Source: Verrucomicrobiota bacterium (GTDB taxonomy: Bacteria; Verrucomicrobiota; Verrucomicrobiia; Opitutales; UBA2995). Taken from it: DNA of 7,426 bases. Shown here piece after piece: positions 1 through 6,175 of this stretch. The translations under genes and the position numbers were made by a program. Below the pieces are notes generated by a model. The model saw only the letters and a list, made by a program, of their open reading frames with translations, did no database searches and was not told the origin of the DNA. The stretch spans positions 1 to 7,426 of the forward strand of contig JAPUIL010000385.1 of the NCBI GenBank assembly GCA_027297085.1, given 5' to 3'. Each line of letters starts with the position of its first letter. Position 1 is the first letter of the stretch.

Positions 1-4
1 TTCA

Positions 5-23
5 TGAAAACCTGCGGTTTTCA
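5..23. repeat. Short perfect hairpin
   Basis: TGAAAACC (5-12) and GGTTTTCA (16-23) are perfectly complementary around a TGC loop, giving an 8-bp stem. It is AT-rich apart from two GC pairs next to the loop and is not followed by a run of T on either strand within the window. It could belong to the 3' end of whatever lies to the left. Its role is unknown. Confidence 0.4.
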
Positions 24-44
24 AACTTTCCCTTCAGTCACCGA

Positions 45-64
45 CCCCGAAGCAAGCATCGGGG
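45..64. repeat. REP-like hairpin 1
   Basis: CCCCGA (45-50) pairs with TCGGGG (59-64). The core between them, AGCAAGCA, can add two more GC pairs after an A-A mismatch. The unit is followed by AATAA. It shares the layout CCCCG-NN-GCAAG-NNN-CGGGG followed by an AT-rich tail with the hairpin at 300-320. Different stem bases with pairing preserved is the behaviour expected of REP sequences mobilised by REP-associated tyrosine transposases. No such transposase is present in this window. Confidence 0.55.
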
Positions 65-299
65 AATAACAAGTTTAAGTTAGCATACCAGAAGGAAACT
101 CCTCCGAATTGCTGTCGCGACAGGGACCATCCATTCGCATATTGAATCCACAAACGGGTTGGCTCTCTTCTCTCCTTAATGTCATCAACTTCCGGATACA
201 TGTAGTTCTTATCACGAATATCCAATCAAATACAGATTCACAATCAATCAAAGAAGACTAGATCTTCCAAATTGAAATCTCAACGCTCAGAAAGCCCTT

Positions 300-320
300 C
301 CCCGTGGCAAGACCACGGGG
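300..320. repeat. REP-like hairpin 2
   Basis: CCCCGTGG (300-307) pairs perfectly with CCACGGGG (313-320) around the loop CAAGA, and TATTA follows. A weaker outer pairing, AAGCCC (292-297) with GGGCTT (331-336), could extend the structure across unpaired bases. It shares the CCCCG..GCAAG..CGGGG pattern and orientation with hairpin 1. It is unlikely to be a plain intrinsic terminator because no T-run follows on either strand. Confidence 0.6.
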
Positions 321-391
321 TATTATCCATGGGCTTCCTGTCCCGCACCTCGGCCAGGACCGCATTTCGATTGGTCGATTGTGAATATAGG

Positions 392-417
392 TACCCTGCG
401 GCAGAGACCGCAGGGTA
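392..417. repeat. REP-like hairpin 3
   Basis: TACCCTGCGG (392-401) and CCGCAGGGTA (408-417) form a perfect 10-bp stem around the loop CAGAGA. It resembles hairpin 2 in stem length and in its purine-rich loop beginning with CA, but the stem sequence has diverged (CCCTGCGG against CCCCGTGG). It lies 71 bases to the right of hairpin 2, so the two may form a paired REP (BIME-like) unit just upstream of surE. Confidence 0.55.
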
Positions 418-519
418 AGTCTACCTGATTCTATCGGCGGAATAGATAATTCGGAAAATAATCGATAAACCGTTGCAGTTCGACGGCATTGAAGCTCTCA
501 TACTTCTGTTTGTTTTTCT

Positions 520-1308
520 ATGTCCAATCCTACATTTCTAGTAACGAACGATGACGGTATTCACGTGTTCTTCCTTCGTGCATTGGTTGATGCCCTTTGC
601 GAGCATGGTACTGTTTATGTAGCGGCGCCAAAGCGTGAACAAAGTTGGGTAGGAAGGGGAGTCTCTCGGCACCGTGAGGTAAGCGTTGTCCCGTATGAAG
701 GATTTACTAATGCCCAGGCATGGGAAGTGGATGGAACTCCGAGTGATGCTGTCAATATTGCACTTGGACATTTGTTGCCTAAAAAACCAGATGTTGTGGT
801 ATCGGGAATTAACGTTGGCTTCAACGCGATGATCCCCGTTCTATACAGCTCAGGTACAGTTGCCGGAGCCCTTGAAGGTGCCAGTTGGGGATTATCAGCA
901 GTGGCACTGTCTATGCACCTTCTTGCTCATGATTTTGACAAAGTTAAAGAAGATTCAGTCAACTTACCGGACAACATTAAGACTCGCGTAAAACTCGCCG
1001 CGCGCATGGGAGCCAAATTTTCAGCCGGGCTGGTAGGAGAATCCAATGATGATTGTATGGTAAGCAATATAAACTTTCCCGCTAATTTGAAGGCCGATTC
1101 ACCTTGGGTAGCGACACAACCAGGAAAAATAAAAATCGACAGCTTCTTTGAGAAAACAAGTTCGGGTAACTACAGATTTCGCTATATGGAACGAACCCCG
1201 TATGGTAAGCAAAGCGGACTTCCGATTGACTATGAAGTGTTCTCAGAAGGCAGTATCAGTCTATCATTACTCAATTTCCACAACGTCTCGCAAGAATTCA
1301 GACTTTGA
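520..1308 (+). CDS. surE: SurE-like 5'/3'-nucleotidase (survival protein E)
   Basis: This is a metal-dependent phosphatase of the SurE family, which removes phosphate from nucleoside monophosphates and, in some members, short polyphosphate, in the cytoplasm. The 262-residue product has the family's usual length. The metal-binding TNDDG motif is at residues 9-13, a REQS segment with the catalytic-site serine at 39-42, GTPSDAV at 72-78, the SGINVG asparagine motif at 96-101 and a YSSGTVAGALEGA segment at 109-121. The C-terminal region (SEGSISLSL) matches the closing strand of the fold, so the gene looks complete. One oddity is that the conserved A-P-G after DDGIH is replaced by V-F-F (16-18). 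The start at 520 places TNDDG at the expected distance from the N-terminus, but it has no Shine-Dalgarno sequence. A MITE-like element lies 67 bases past the stop. Confidence 0.92.
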   Translation: MSNPTFLVTNDDGIHVFFLRALVDALCEHGTVYVAAPKREQSWVGRGVSRHREVSVVPYEGFTNAQAWEVDGTPSDAVNIALGHLLPKKPDVVVSGINVGFNAMIPVLYSSGTVAGALEGASWGLSAVALSMHLLAHDFDKVKEDSVNLPDNIKTRVKLAARMGAKFSAGLVGESNDDCMVSNINFPANLKADSPWVATQPGKIKIDSFFEKTSSGNYRFRYMERTPYGKQSGLPIDYEVFSEGSISLSLLNFHNVSQEFRL

Positions 1309-1375
1309 ATACAAGATTTGCTGCTCGAACAATTTCAAATATCCTGGTCCTAATCATTTTTCTGAAAAGGATGTT

Positions 1376-1406
1376 ATACCACTTTTCACTAAGAATGCGA
1401 CCGTGG
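1376..1406 (+). repeat. Left terminal inverted repeat
   Basis: The arm begins ATACCACTTTTCACTAAG and ends GACCGTGG. Its reverse complement occurs without mismatch at 1611-1641. Pairing stops immediately outside (GTT on the left against TATT on the right) and immediately inside (CAGA against GCC), so both ends are sharply defined. Confidence 0.9.
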
Positions 1407-1437
1407 CAGAATGGATTTTCGGCTGGAGCAAGGCTGC

Positions 1438-1471
1438 GGCCCTTGACTGGGCCCAGGCCCTGGCAAGGGCC
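1438..1471. repeat. Internal hairpin of the MITE-like element (left half)
   Basis: GGCCCTTG (1438-1445) pairs with CAAGGGCC (1464-1471). The 18-base loop is itself GC-rich and holds the palindrome CTGGGCCCAG, so competing folds are possible. It would be a strong secondary structure in either strand of a transcript. Confidence 0.5.
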
Positions 1472-1547
1472 GCGAACGCCGCACCCGCCAAAAAGCCATC
1501 TGTCCCACTGGGATGCGCTCCTTATGAAAGTTCGCAGCGTTCCGCCC

Positions 1548-1575
1548 TCCTGCAAGTATCCAGATACTCGCAGGA
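1548..1575. repeat. Internal hairpin of the MITE-like element (right half)
   Basis: TCCTGC (1548-1553) pairs with GCAGGA (1570-1575), then an A-C mismatch, then AGTATC (1555-1560) with GATACT (1563-1568) around CA. Immediately to the right lies the 12-base palindrome AAGGCGCGCCTT (1575-1586). Together these give the element a branched fold in which the 31-bp termini form the outer stem. Confidence 0.55.
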
Positions 1576-1610
1576 AGGCGCGCCTTGCGCTGCTTTCAGA
1601 ATGAGTTGCC

Positions 1611-1641
1611 CCACGGTCGCATTCTTAGTGAAAAGTGGTAT
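1611..1641 (-). repeat. Right terminal inverted repeat
   Basis: The arm begins CCACGGTCGCATTC and ends AAAAGTGGTAT, the exact reverse complement of the left arm over 31 bases. No target-site duplication longer than a dinucleotide is visible in the flanks (left flank AAAGGATGTT, right flank TATTGTGCC). Confidence 0.9.
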
Positions 1642-1725
1642 TATTGTGCCAACAACCAAAATAAATTTCCCAGCAATACAGCAAACATTGCTTTCCACCC
1701 ATTTTAGAGCATACTTATAAGTCTA

Positions 1726-2535
1726 ATGAAAGTCTCCGTTATAATAACTGCCTATAGAGGCGCTCATTTGCTCAAGCGAGTTTTGCATGAATATTTGTTT
1801 CAATCCAGGCAGCCGGATGAAATCATTGTGGCTGAAGATGCTGAGGACTTAAATATAAGGCATCTAATTTCTTCGAAATACAAAAGGAACCTCAAAATTG
1901 TCCATGTATGCCAAAAAGACGAAGGTTATCGAAGATCTACTATTTTAAATAAATCCATTGCTGCTAGCGATGGAGATTACATAATTCTTTCCGATGCAGA
2001 TTGCCTTCCTCACAAAAGTTTCGTGAAAGACCATGCTGACTATGCCCGGCCCAACCAATTCATTCTGGGAACGCGCGCCTATGTGGATGAAAGTATCATC
2101 CCTTCCTTTAAGCCTACCTTACCGAGGAGACTTTACCACGCTTTTAAAAAACAAATTTTCCCAAGAAAAGTTTCATTTCGTTTGCCCTATATAAATTGGG
2201 ATTCCAACACCGATCCTCTAGGAGCCAATATGTCTTTTTGGAAAGAAGACCTCATAAAAGTAAATGGATTCAATAATGATTTTATTGGCTGGGGGCATGA
2301 GGATATGGAATTGATCTCCCGCATGAAAAACGTGGGGTTAAAAAATTTATTCCTCCATCAACAGTGTATTCTCTATCACCTAAATCACCCTATCCTATCC
2401 CGTGAAGACGAAAGTTTGAATACACAATTATGGAACGAATCAAAAGCTCGCGGAGATACTTGGGGAAAAAACGGTCTCGACCGATACTTATCAACCGCAA
2501 AGGAATCTCTTATAAAAACGACGTTTAAAGCCTGA
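1726..2535 (+). CDS. Family 2-like glycosyltransferase with galactosyltransferase-type C-terminal domain
   Basis: This is a probable inverting, GT-A fold glycosyltransferase that moves a sugar from a nucleotide-sugar donor to a glycan acceptor at the cytoplasmic face. The 269-residue protein opens with a typical GT2 strand-loop (VSVIITAYRG, 3-12), followed by PDEIIVAEDA (30-39) and the DXD-type metal and nucleotide site SDADC (89-93). The C-terminal half has GANMSFWKEDLIKVNGF (166-182) and GWGHEDMEL (188-196), the arrangement of the Glyco_transf_7C domain seen in chondroitin synthase-like and galactosyltransferase enzymes, where the ED pair supplies the likely catalytic base. There is no membrane segment or signal peptide. 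The ATG at 1726 matches the conserved N-terminus but lacks a Shine-Dalgarno sequence. The stop is 5 bases before the next glycosyltransferase, implying an operon. The exact donor and acceptor cannot be told. Confidence 0.85.
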   Translation: MKVSVIITAYRGAHLLKRVLHEYLFQSRQPDEIIVAEDAEDLNIRHLISSKYKRNLKIVHVCQKDEGYRRSTILNKSIAASDGDYIILSDADCLPHKSFVKDHADYARPNQFILGTRAYVDESIIPSFKPTLPRRLYHAFKKQIFPRKVSFRLPYINWDSNTDPLGANMSFWKEDLIKVNGFNNDFIGWGHEDMELISRMKNVGLKNLFLHQQCILYHLNHPILSREDESLNTQLWNESKARGDTWGKNGLDRYLSTAKESLIKTTFKA

Positions 2536-2540
2536 CGTTC

Positions 2541-3458
2541 ATGACAAATAAAAACGCCATTTTAACGAGTGTAAGCAGCGAGTATTATAAATACTTCTTC
2601 ATTTTTAATCGATCACTACAAAGATACTTTCCAAATTATCCAGAATTGATCGTTTTGTGGCAGAAGCTAACCCCTGAACAACTAGCACACCTCAACAATA
2701 TTCCGAGAGTTCAGAGTTGGGATGTGGATGCGATCGAATTTGAAGCAGGTCCTCCAATGGTTGGTCGTGAAAGCGATGATCCGAAAATTTATTATATGCG
2801 GTTTCTTATTTTTTCGAATCTGTTTAATGACTACGATAACATTCTGTACCTGGATACGGATATAACCATTCTCCGCCCCCTTGATGAGCTTCTCGATAAA
2901 AAAGAATTCACCATTATTGACGATCCATATAAGGGAAAGCATCCCATTATTAGGACCAACATAAATGAAGAAAAACTCGATCGCCTTACCCGGGAGGACA
3001 AGCTGCCAAGCTTGCCGAAATTTGGCGCCAACGCCGGAGTCTTCCTTGCTCCTCGCAGCATACGGTCCGAAGAGAATTTCCAGGAACTAATGAAAATCAA
3101 AGAACGGTACAGGGATTATCTTAATTTGGGAGATCAATCCGTAATGAATCTTTGGATACTTAAATATAGCCTGTGCAAAAGAGCCGATTTCCGGTACAAT
3201 TTTCAGCCGTTACTACTAGATTACCGGCGCGCCGGGGATGCATTTCGGCACATTCATATTTTCCACTTTAACGGCATGGTCAGAACCCCTCACTTAGCGT
3301 TACTCATGAACATGTCTGCGCTATGCTGGAGAATACCGTGGGCGGGGCGTTGGATTTATTACGTCTTTCACAGGTTTTTCTTCACCCAAAATACGGTACG
3401 TTTTCCACGACTGAATTTTTTACTAAACTGGTGGAATCGCCGATTCTTGACCCTGTAA
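2541..3458 (+). CDS. Family 8-like glycosyltransferase (glycogenin/LgtC type)
   Basis: This is a probable retaining GT-A glycosyltransferase acting on a cell-surface or storage glycan, 305 residues long. The N-terminus (NAILTSVSSEYYKY) resembles the opening strand of family 8 proteins. The metal-binding DXD sits in ILYLDTDITILRPLDEL (101-117). FGANAGVFLAPR (161-172) matches the family's NAGVxL strand, LGDQSVMN (196-203) matches the DQ..LN motif, and IHIFHFNG (238-245) corresponds to the histidine-containing segment that closes the active site. The hydrophobic, Trp- and Arg-rich tail (about 255-305) could bind the membrane, though no clean transmembrane helix is evident. It begins 5 bases after the preceding glycosyltransferase stop without a Shine-Dalgarno sequence, so translation is probably coupled. 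Specificity is unknown. Confidence 0.8.
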   Translation: MTNKNAILTSVSSEYYKYFFIFNRSLQRYFPNYPELIVLWQKLTPEQLAHLNNIPRVQSWDVDAIEFEAGPPMVGRESDDPKIYYMRFLIFSNLFNDYDNILYLDTDITILRPLDELLDKKEFTIIDDPYKGKHPIIRTNINEEKLDRLTREDKLPSLPKFGANAGVFLAPRSIRSEENFQELMKIKERYRDYLNLGDQSVMNLWILKYSLCKRADFRYNFQPLLLDYRRAGDAFRHIHIFHFNGMVRTPHLALLMNMSALCWRIPWAGRWIYYVFHRFFFTQNTVRFPRLNFLLNWWNRRFLTL

Positions 3459-3610
3459 TCTGGGAATTGCCGGCATCTTGAAACCAGGTGGCTCTGAGTC
3501 TCGATTAAGGACCTTATAGGAATTCCGATTAGCCAATTCTGAAGAAGCTGACTAGCCAAAATCCCATTCGGAAAAATGAAGGAGAAAAGACCAAAGCACT
3601 GACCTCCGGA

Positions 3611-4735
3611 TCATTTGAGTGGTGCTACCCAAATAGTACTGAGAAAACAACCGGGGCGTCCATCCTGCCGACTGGTATCACGCTGACCTCCAAACACGTA
3701 CAAGCGACCTGAATGAATAGCACAGACCATGGATTTTATTCGATAAACCAAATGCCCGTATTCTCTCCAACAATCCTGTTCCGGATCGTATTCTTGAATG
3801 AGGTCGGTTAAGAAAATAGCGTGAGTTTTTGGATCCTGATACTTCATGCCCCCGACCACCAGTAAATTTCCATCATAGCCCAGCGTTGTGCAATCGTGAT
3901 GTGAAACTCCGACTGACATGGGGGCAATACGCTGCCAAGTCCGCTCCCGGAAATGATAGCGAAATGAATCGGCAATCACCTCTTCATTTCCAGTAGTCGG
4001 GGTGTAAGTAAAGGTGGAGTCTCCTTCCACGGGAGGCGTTTCTTCAAGTTGCCCGCCAGGCAAGTAAAGATAGTCGCCAATAATGGCGCTTCCTCGATGT
4101 GTAGCATGCTGGGGTACTTCCGGTTCATTTACCCAAGAGTCTTCCAACGATTTTCCCTCTTTGACAGACAAGCTCCAATGGATGGTTGCCGACGTTTTCC
4201 GGTCTGAGTAGCATCCTCCCAGTACATGAATGCGTCCTTCAAAATACTGCGCGGTTGGCCCATACATCGGTTTAGGAAAATCGGGTAATCGATGCCACTC
4301 TTTTGTTTGAAGATCCAAACAATAGCAGGTAGCCGTGCATGGATGAACCCCAGGACCCAATTGTCCCCCCAGCCAATAAAGAAAACGATTGGCCTCACAG
4401 GCTACCGCCTGATGAGTTTCAGCCGCATCATCGGGTATGGAAATATCGTCCCACCATTCATCAGAAATTAAATCATAGATACTTACCTCCCGGCTCGTAC
4501 TCAAAGTGTCATAGTCACAAAACCCGCCACTCATGATGACAAGGTCTCCCGCTCTTAAACCGGACGAGGAGTAAAGGGTGCGGGGTCCGTAACCCAATAG
4601 TTTCCAATCCATATCACCCGAACCAGCAACATAACGTTTAAGCGCCTGCTTATCCTGAATCCGCTCCAAAAGGCGGGGATTGAAAACCTTGATCAGTTTA
4701 CCAATCCACAAATTAATTTTCTGCTTTATGGTCAT
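3611..4735 (-). CDS. Kelch-repeat beta-propeller protein
   Basis: The 374-residue protein is built from six kelch-type blades. Each has a hydrophobic strand ending in a GG pair, at about residues 70-71, 123-124, 173-174, 227-228, 295-296 and 349-350, and most have a downstream tryptophan (near 94-95, 147, 267, 323, 369). Six or seven such blades close into a beta-propeller, usually a binding or scaffold surface and sometimes an enzyme. No galactose-oxidase copper site or sialidase Asp-box is evident. There is no clear signal peptide, so it may be cytoplasmic. The frame is open further upstream to 4876, but that part overlaps the ATP-grasp gene in another frame. I chose ATG 4735, just after that gene's stop; GTG at 4741, five bases after AGGA, is a good alternative. 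It lies 13 bases downstream of the ATP-grasp gene and is probably co-transcribed with it. Confidence 0.8.
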   Translation of the reverse strand: MTIKQKINLWIGKLIKVFNPRLLERIQDKQALKRYVAGSGDMDWKLLGYGPRTLYSSSGLRAGDLVIMSGGFCDYDTLSTSREVSIYDLISDEWWDDISIPDDAAETHQAVACEANRFLYWLGGQLGPGVHPCTATCYCLDLQTKEWHRLPDFPKPMYGPTAQYFEGRIHVLGGCYSDRKTSATIHWSLSVKEGKSLEDSWVNEPEVPQHATHRGSAIIGDYLYLPGGQLEETPPVEGDSTFTYTPTTGNEEVIADSFRYHFRERTWQRIAPMSVGVSHHDCTTLGYDGNLLVVGGMKYQDPKTHAIFLTDLIQEYDPEQDCWREYGHLVYRIKSMVCAIHSGRLYVFGGQRDTSRQDGRPGCFLSTIWVAPLK

Positions 4736-4748
4736 AGCCACGGACGTC

Positions 4749-6173
4749 CTAAAGAGGTTGATCCACCAGCTGACACGGAAGCATAGCCGCATCCCGCATT
4801 CCGTGAATGATCTTTTTATCAGCCGGGCAAAATGTCGCCAGAATTCCAGCCAGTTCGGCCTCCTCTCCTTTGACAAAAAAGTACGGACACAACCTTAGGC
4901 GGCCCTGCATAGGGAAAGTCGTCTCCGGATCTCCGTAAACCGGGTGGGAGATTCTTTTTGGTTTACGGTACTCTTGAAGCACATGCAGATGGCGTTCGCT
5001 CATTTCAACCGCTCGCTGTATCCCCTCTGTCCATACTTCTTTCGAAGAATCGCTCCCCAGAGTAACACTTCTTGCGCCCCAAGCCGTTTCATGAAATCCA
5101 CTGATCTTTATGATCAAATTTCGCTCTTTTTGTGAGGCTTCCGATAGATCAGTCCATTCGCGTATTGGTTTTCCACCTACCAACGGTCCATCCAGAACGG
5201 CTGTGGGCGGCAAGGGAGTATGATCCATCACCCAGGTTCTGGGAATCGCTTTCGAAAGAGCCTTGAATGATCGTTTGGGCAGATTTTCCCGCCAGAAATC
5301 TTTGAGCATACTATGGTGAAACAATCCCAGGCTCAGCTTTTCTTCCTGAAAAGCCCGCATAGGAGGAGTCAGTTCAACATCCTCCCGTTCGAGCGCTTCA
5401 AAGAAATAGGGGAGGGTTTTAAGATTGGGCAAATCAAACAGCTCGAAGAACCGGTAGATCACATCCACTTTCTCAGGATTGCCATCGATGGATACATGGA
5501 GGACATCGCCCAACGGATATACCTTATCCGGATGGAAACAAAACACCCGTTTGCCTTGTTTCTGGAGTTCCTCACAGACCCAAATCATCTCCGGGCGATA
5601 CGTTGCAGCTTCATCGCTCACCACGATGACTATCAGGGGCGCATGCTTGTCAGGAGCCTTTGCGGCAAGCGCTTGATAAAACAGCTCAAGCATCAAATCG
5701 CTTCTTCCGATAATATTGTCGTTCACTTCAGAATACAATCGATTCAGAAATGCGGTAAGGCCGATTCCTCCTGGCACGGAATCAATCTCAGTAAGAGCAA
5801 ACCCATCGTCAGTAAGCAAAAGATCTGGTCTGATCACAGACGGTAATTGCCCGCGGGTCACTTTGCAGCGCCCGTGTTTTATAAGGTGGTGTGGTTTCCC
5901 CCGATCCAGATAATCGGCTATCCAAGGCGCAAACAGGTTCTTATTCCGAAGCAGTTTCTTGCCCTCAGTCGAGCGAAGATAAAGCGTCTCGAGCGCTTTG
6001 TGAAAATCGAGGCAAGCTTGCCCGAGCAGGGTTATCTCATCCAATTGTTGCGGCGTAATAGGCCAGGCATGTGGGGACAATTTCCAGGTTTTTTCTTCAA
6101 AGAGTGACGTTTTCTCAAAGGTGTCTTTGAGATGCTGATACAAGTGACCTTTCTGTTCTAAAGGAAGTATCAC
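4749..6173 (-). CDS. ATP-grasp-like protein of unknown function
   Basis: This 474-residue protein is not recognised as a named enzyme. Visible motifs suggest an ATP-grasp fold, possibly the circularly permuted type related to glutathionylspermidine synthase-like ligases. RPDLLLTDDG (115-124) and EIDSVPGGIG (129-138) resemble the RPD...G...E.N...G signature of that group. Further along are KISGFHETAWGARSV (356-370), a likely nucleotide-binding lysine strand with a Gly-rich turn, and VLQEYRKP (398-405), a likely adenine-side strand. Such enzymes couple ATP hydrolysis to peptide or amide bond formation through an acyl-phosphate. No transmembrane or signal segment is seen. The open frame extends to ATG 6233, but that overlaps the end of prfB. 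GTG 6173 is preferred because GGAGG lies seven bases before it. The gene sits two bases after the prfB stop and 13 before the kelch gene. Substrate and role are unknown. Confidence 0.72.
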   Translation of the reverse strand: MILPLEQKGHLYQHLKDTFEKTSLFEEKTWKLSPHAWPITPQQLDEITLLGQACLDFHKALETLYLRSTEGKKLLRNKNLFAPWIADYLDRGKPHHLIKHGRCKVTRGQLPSVIRPDLLLTDDGFALTEIDSVPGGIGLTAFLNRLYSEVNDNIIGRSDLMLELFYQALAAKAPDKHAPLIVIVVSDEAATYRPEMIWVCEELQKQGKRVFCFHPDKVYPLGDVLHVSIDGNPEKVDVIYRFFELFDLPNLKTLPYFFEALEREDVELTPPMRAFQEEKLSLGLFHHSMLKDFWRENLPKRSFKALSKAIPRTWVMDHTPLPPTAVLDGPLVGGKPIREWTDLSEASQKERNLIIKISGFHETAWGARSVTLGSDSSKEVWTEGIQRAVEMSERHLHVLQEYRKPKRISHPVYGDPETTFPMQGRLRLCPYFFVKGEEAELAGILATFCPADKKIIHGMRDAAMLPCQLVDQPL

Positions 6174-6175
6174 CT

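Larger units (their letters stand above)
1..519. other. Gene-poor intergenic region with REP-like hairpins
   Basis: No convincing protein gene is seen in the first 519 bases. The only long open frame, on the minus strand at 34-225, ends inside a hairpin repeat, has no recognisable domain and is judged spurious. What the region does hold is structure: a simple hairpin at 5-23 and three REP-like hairpins at 45-64, 300-320 and 392-417. No clear sigma-70 promoter for the downstream surE gene was found, and there is no Shine-Dalgarno sequence just before its start codon. A minus-strand peptide frame of 28 codons at 431-517 is described among the findings. Confidence 0.6.
1376..1641. mobile_element. 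MITE-like element with perfect 31-bp terminal inverted repeats
   Basis: A 266-bp block is bounded by perfect inverted repeats at 1376-1406 and 1611-1641. A smaller inverted pair, GCAAGGC (1428-1434) and GCCTTGC (1582-1588), sits 21-22 bases inside each terminus. The word CAGAATG occurs as a direct repeat at 1407-1413 and 1597-1603. By hand count the interior (1411-1600) is about 63% GC, far above the AT-rich flanks. It encodes no plausible transposase, and the open frames crossing it look fortuitous. A TA dinucleotide in each outer end (1377-1378, 1639-1640) would fit a TA target duplication of the IS630/Tc1-mariner kind, but it lies in the palindrome itself, so this is only suggestive. It fills most of the gap between surE and the next gene. 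The alternative reading is a large structured RNA or terminator. Confidence 0.75.

Noticed and set aside
34..225. 63-codon minus-strand open frame
   Set aside because: Its C-terminal codons are made of the REP-like hairpin at 45-64, no domain is recognisable, and no ribosome site is evident. It is more likely chance within intergenic sequence.
300..417. Two perfect hairpins considered as a CRISPR array or tandem terminators
   Set aside because: There are no regularly spaced identical repeats, and no T-run follows either stem. REP-like units explain them better.
1298..1555. Minus-strand frame inside the MITE-like element as a possible small transposase
   Set aside because: It is 85 residues, Gly/Arg-rich because of GC-rich repeats, with no catalytic motif, and it extends through one terminus into surE.
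1148..1720. 190-codon plus-strand frame running out of surE through the palindromic element
   Set aside because: It overlaps the 3' third of surE in another frame and then crosses both inverted repeats. The composition follows the underlying DNA and no family is recognisable.
3459..3610. Possible bidirectional terminator between the convergent blocks
   Set aside because: I looked for a GC-rich stem with T-runs on either strand and found none that is convincing.
4736..4876. Upstream extension of the kelch gene to ATG 4876
   Set aside because: It would overlap 128 bases of the ATP-grasp gene in another frame. The residues there are Trp/Arg-rich and unlike kelch blades. Starts at 4735 or 4741 fit the operon spacing.
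5313..5846. 177-codon plus-strand frame opposite the ATP-grasp gene
   Set aside because: It is antisense to a convincing gene, lacks recognisable motifs and is explained as a shadow frame.
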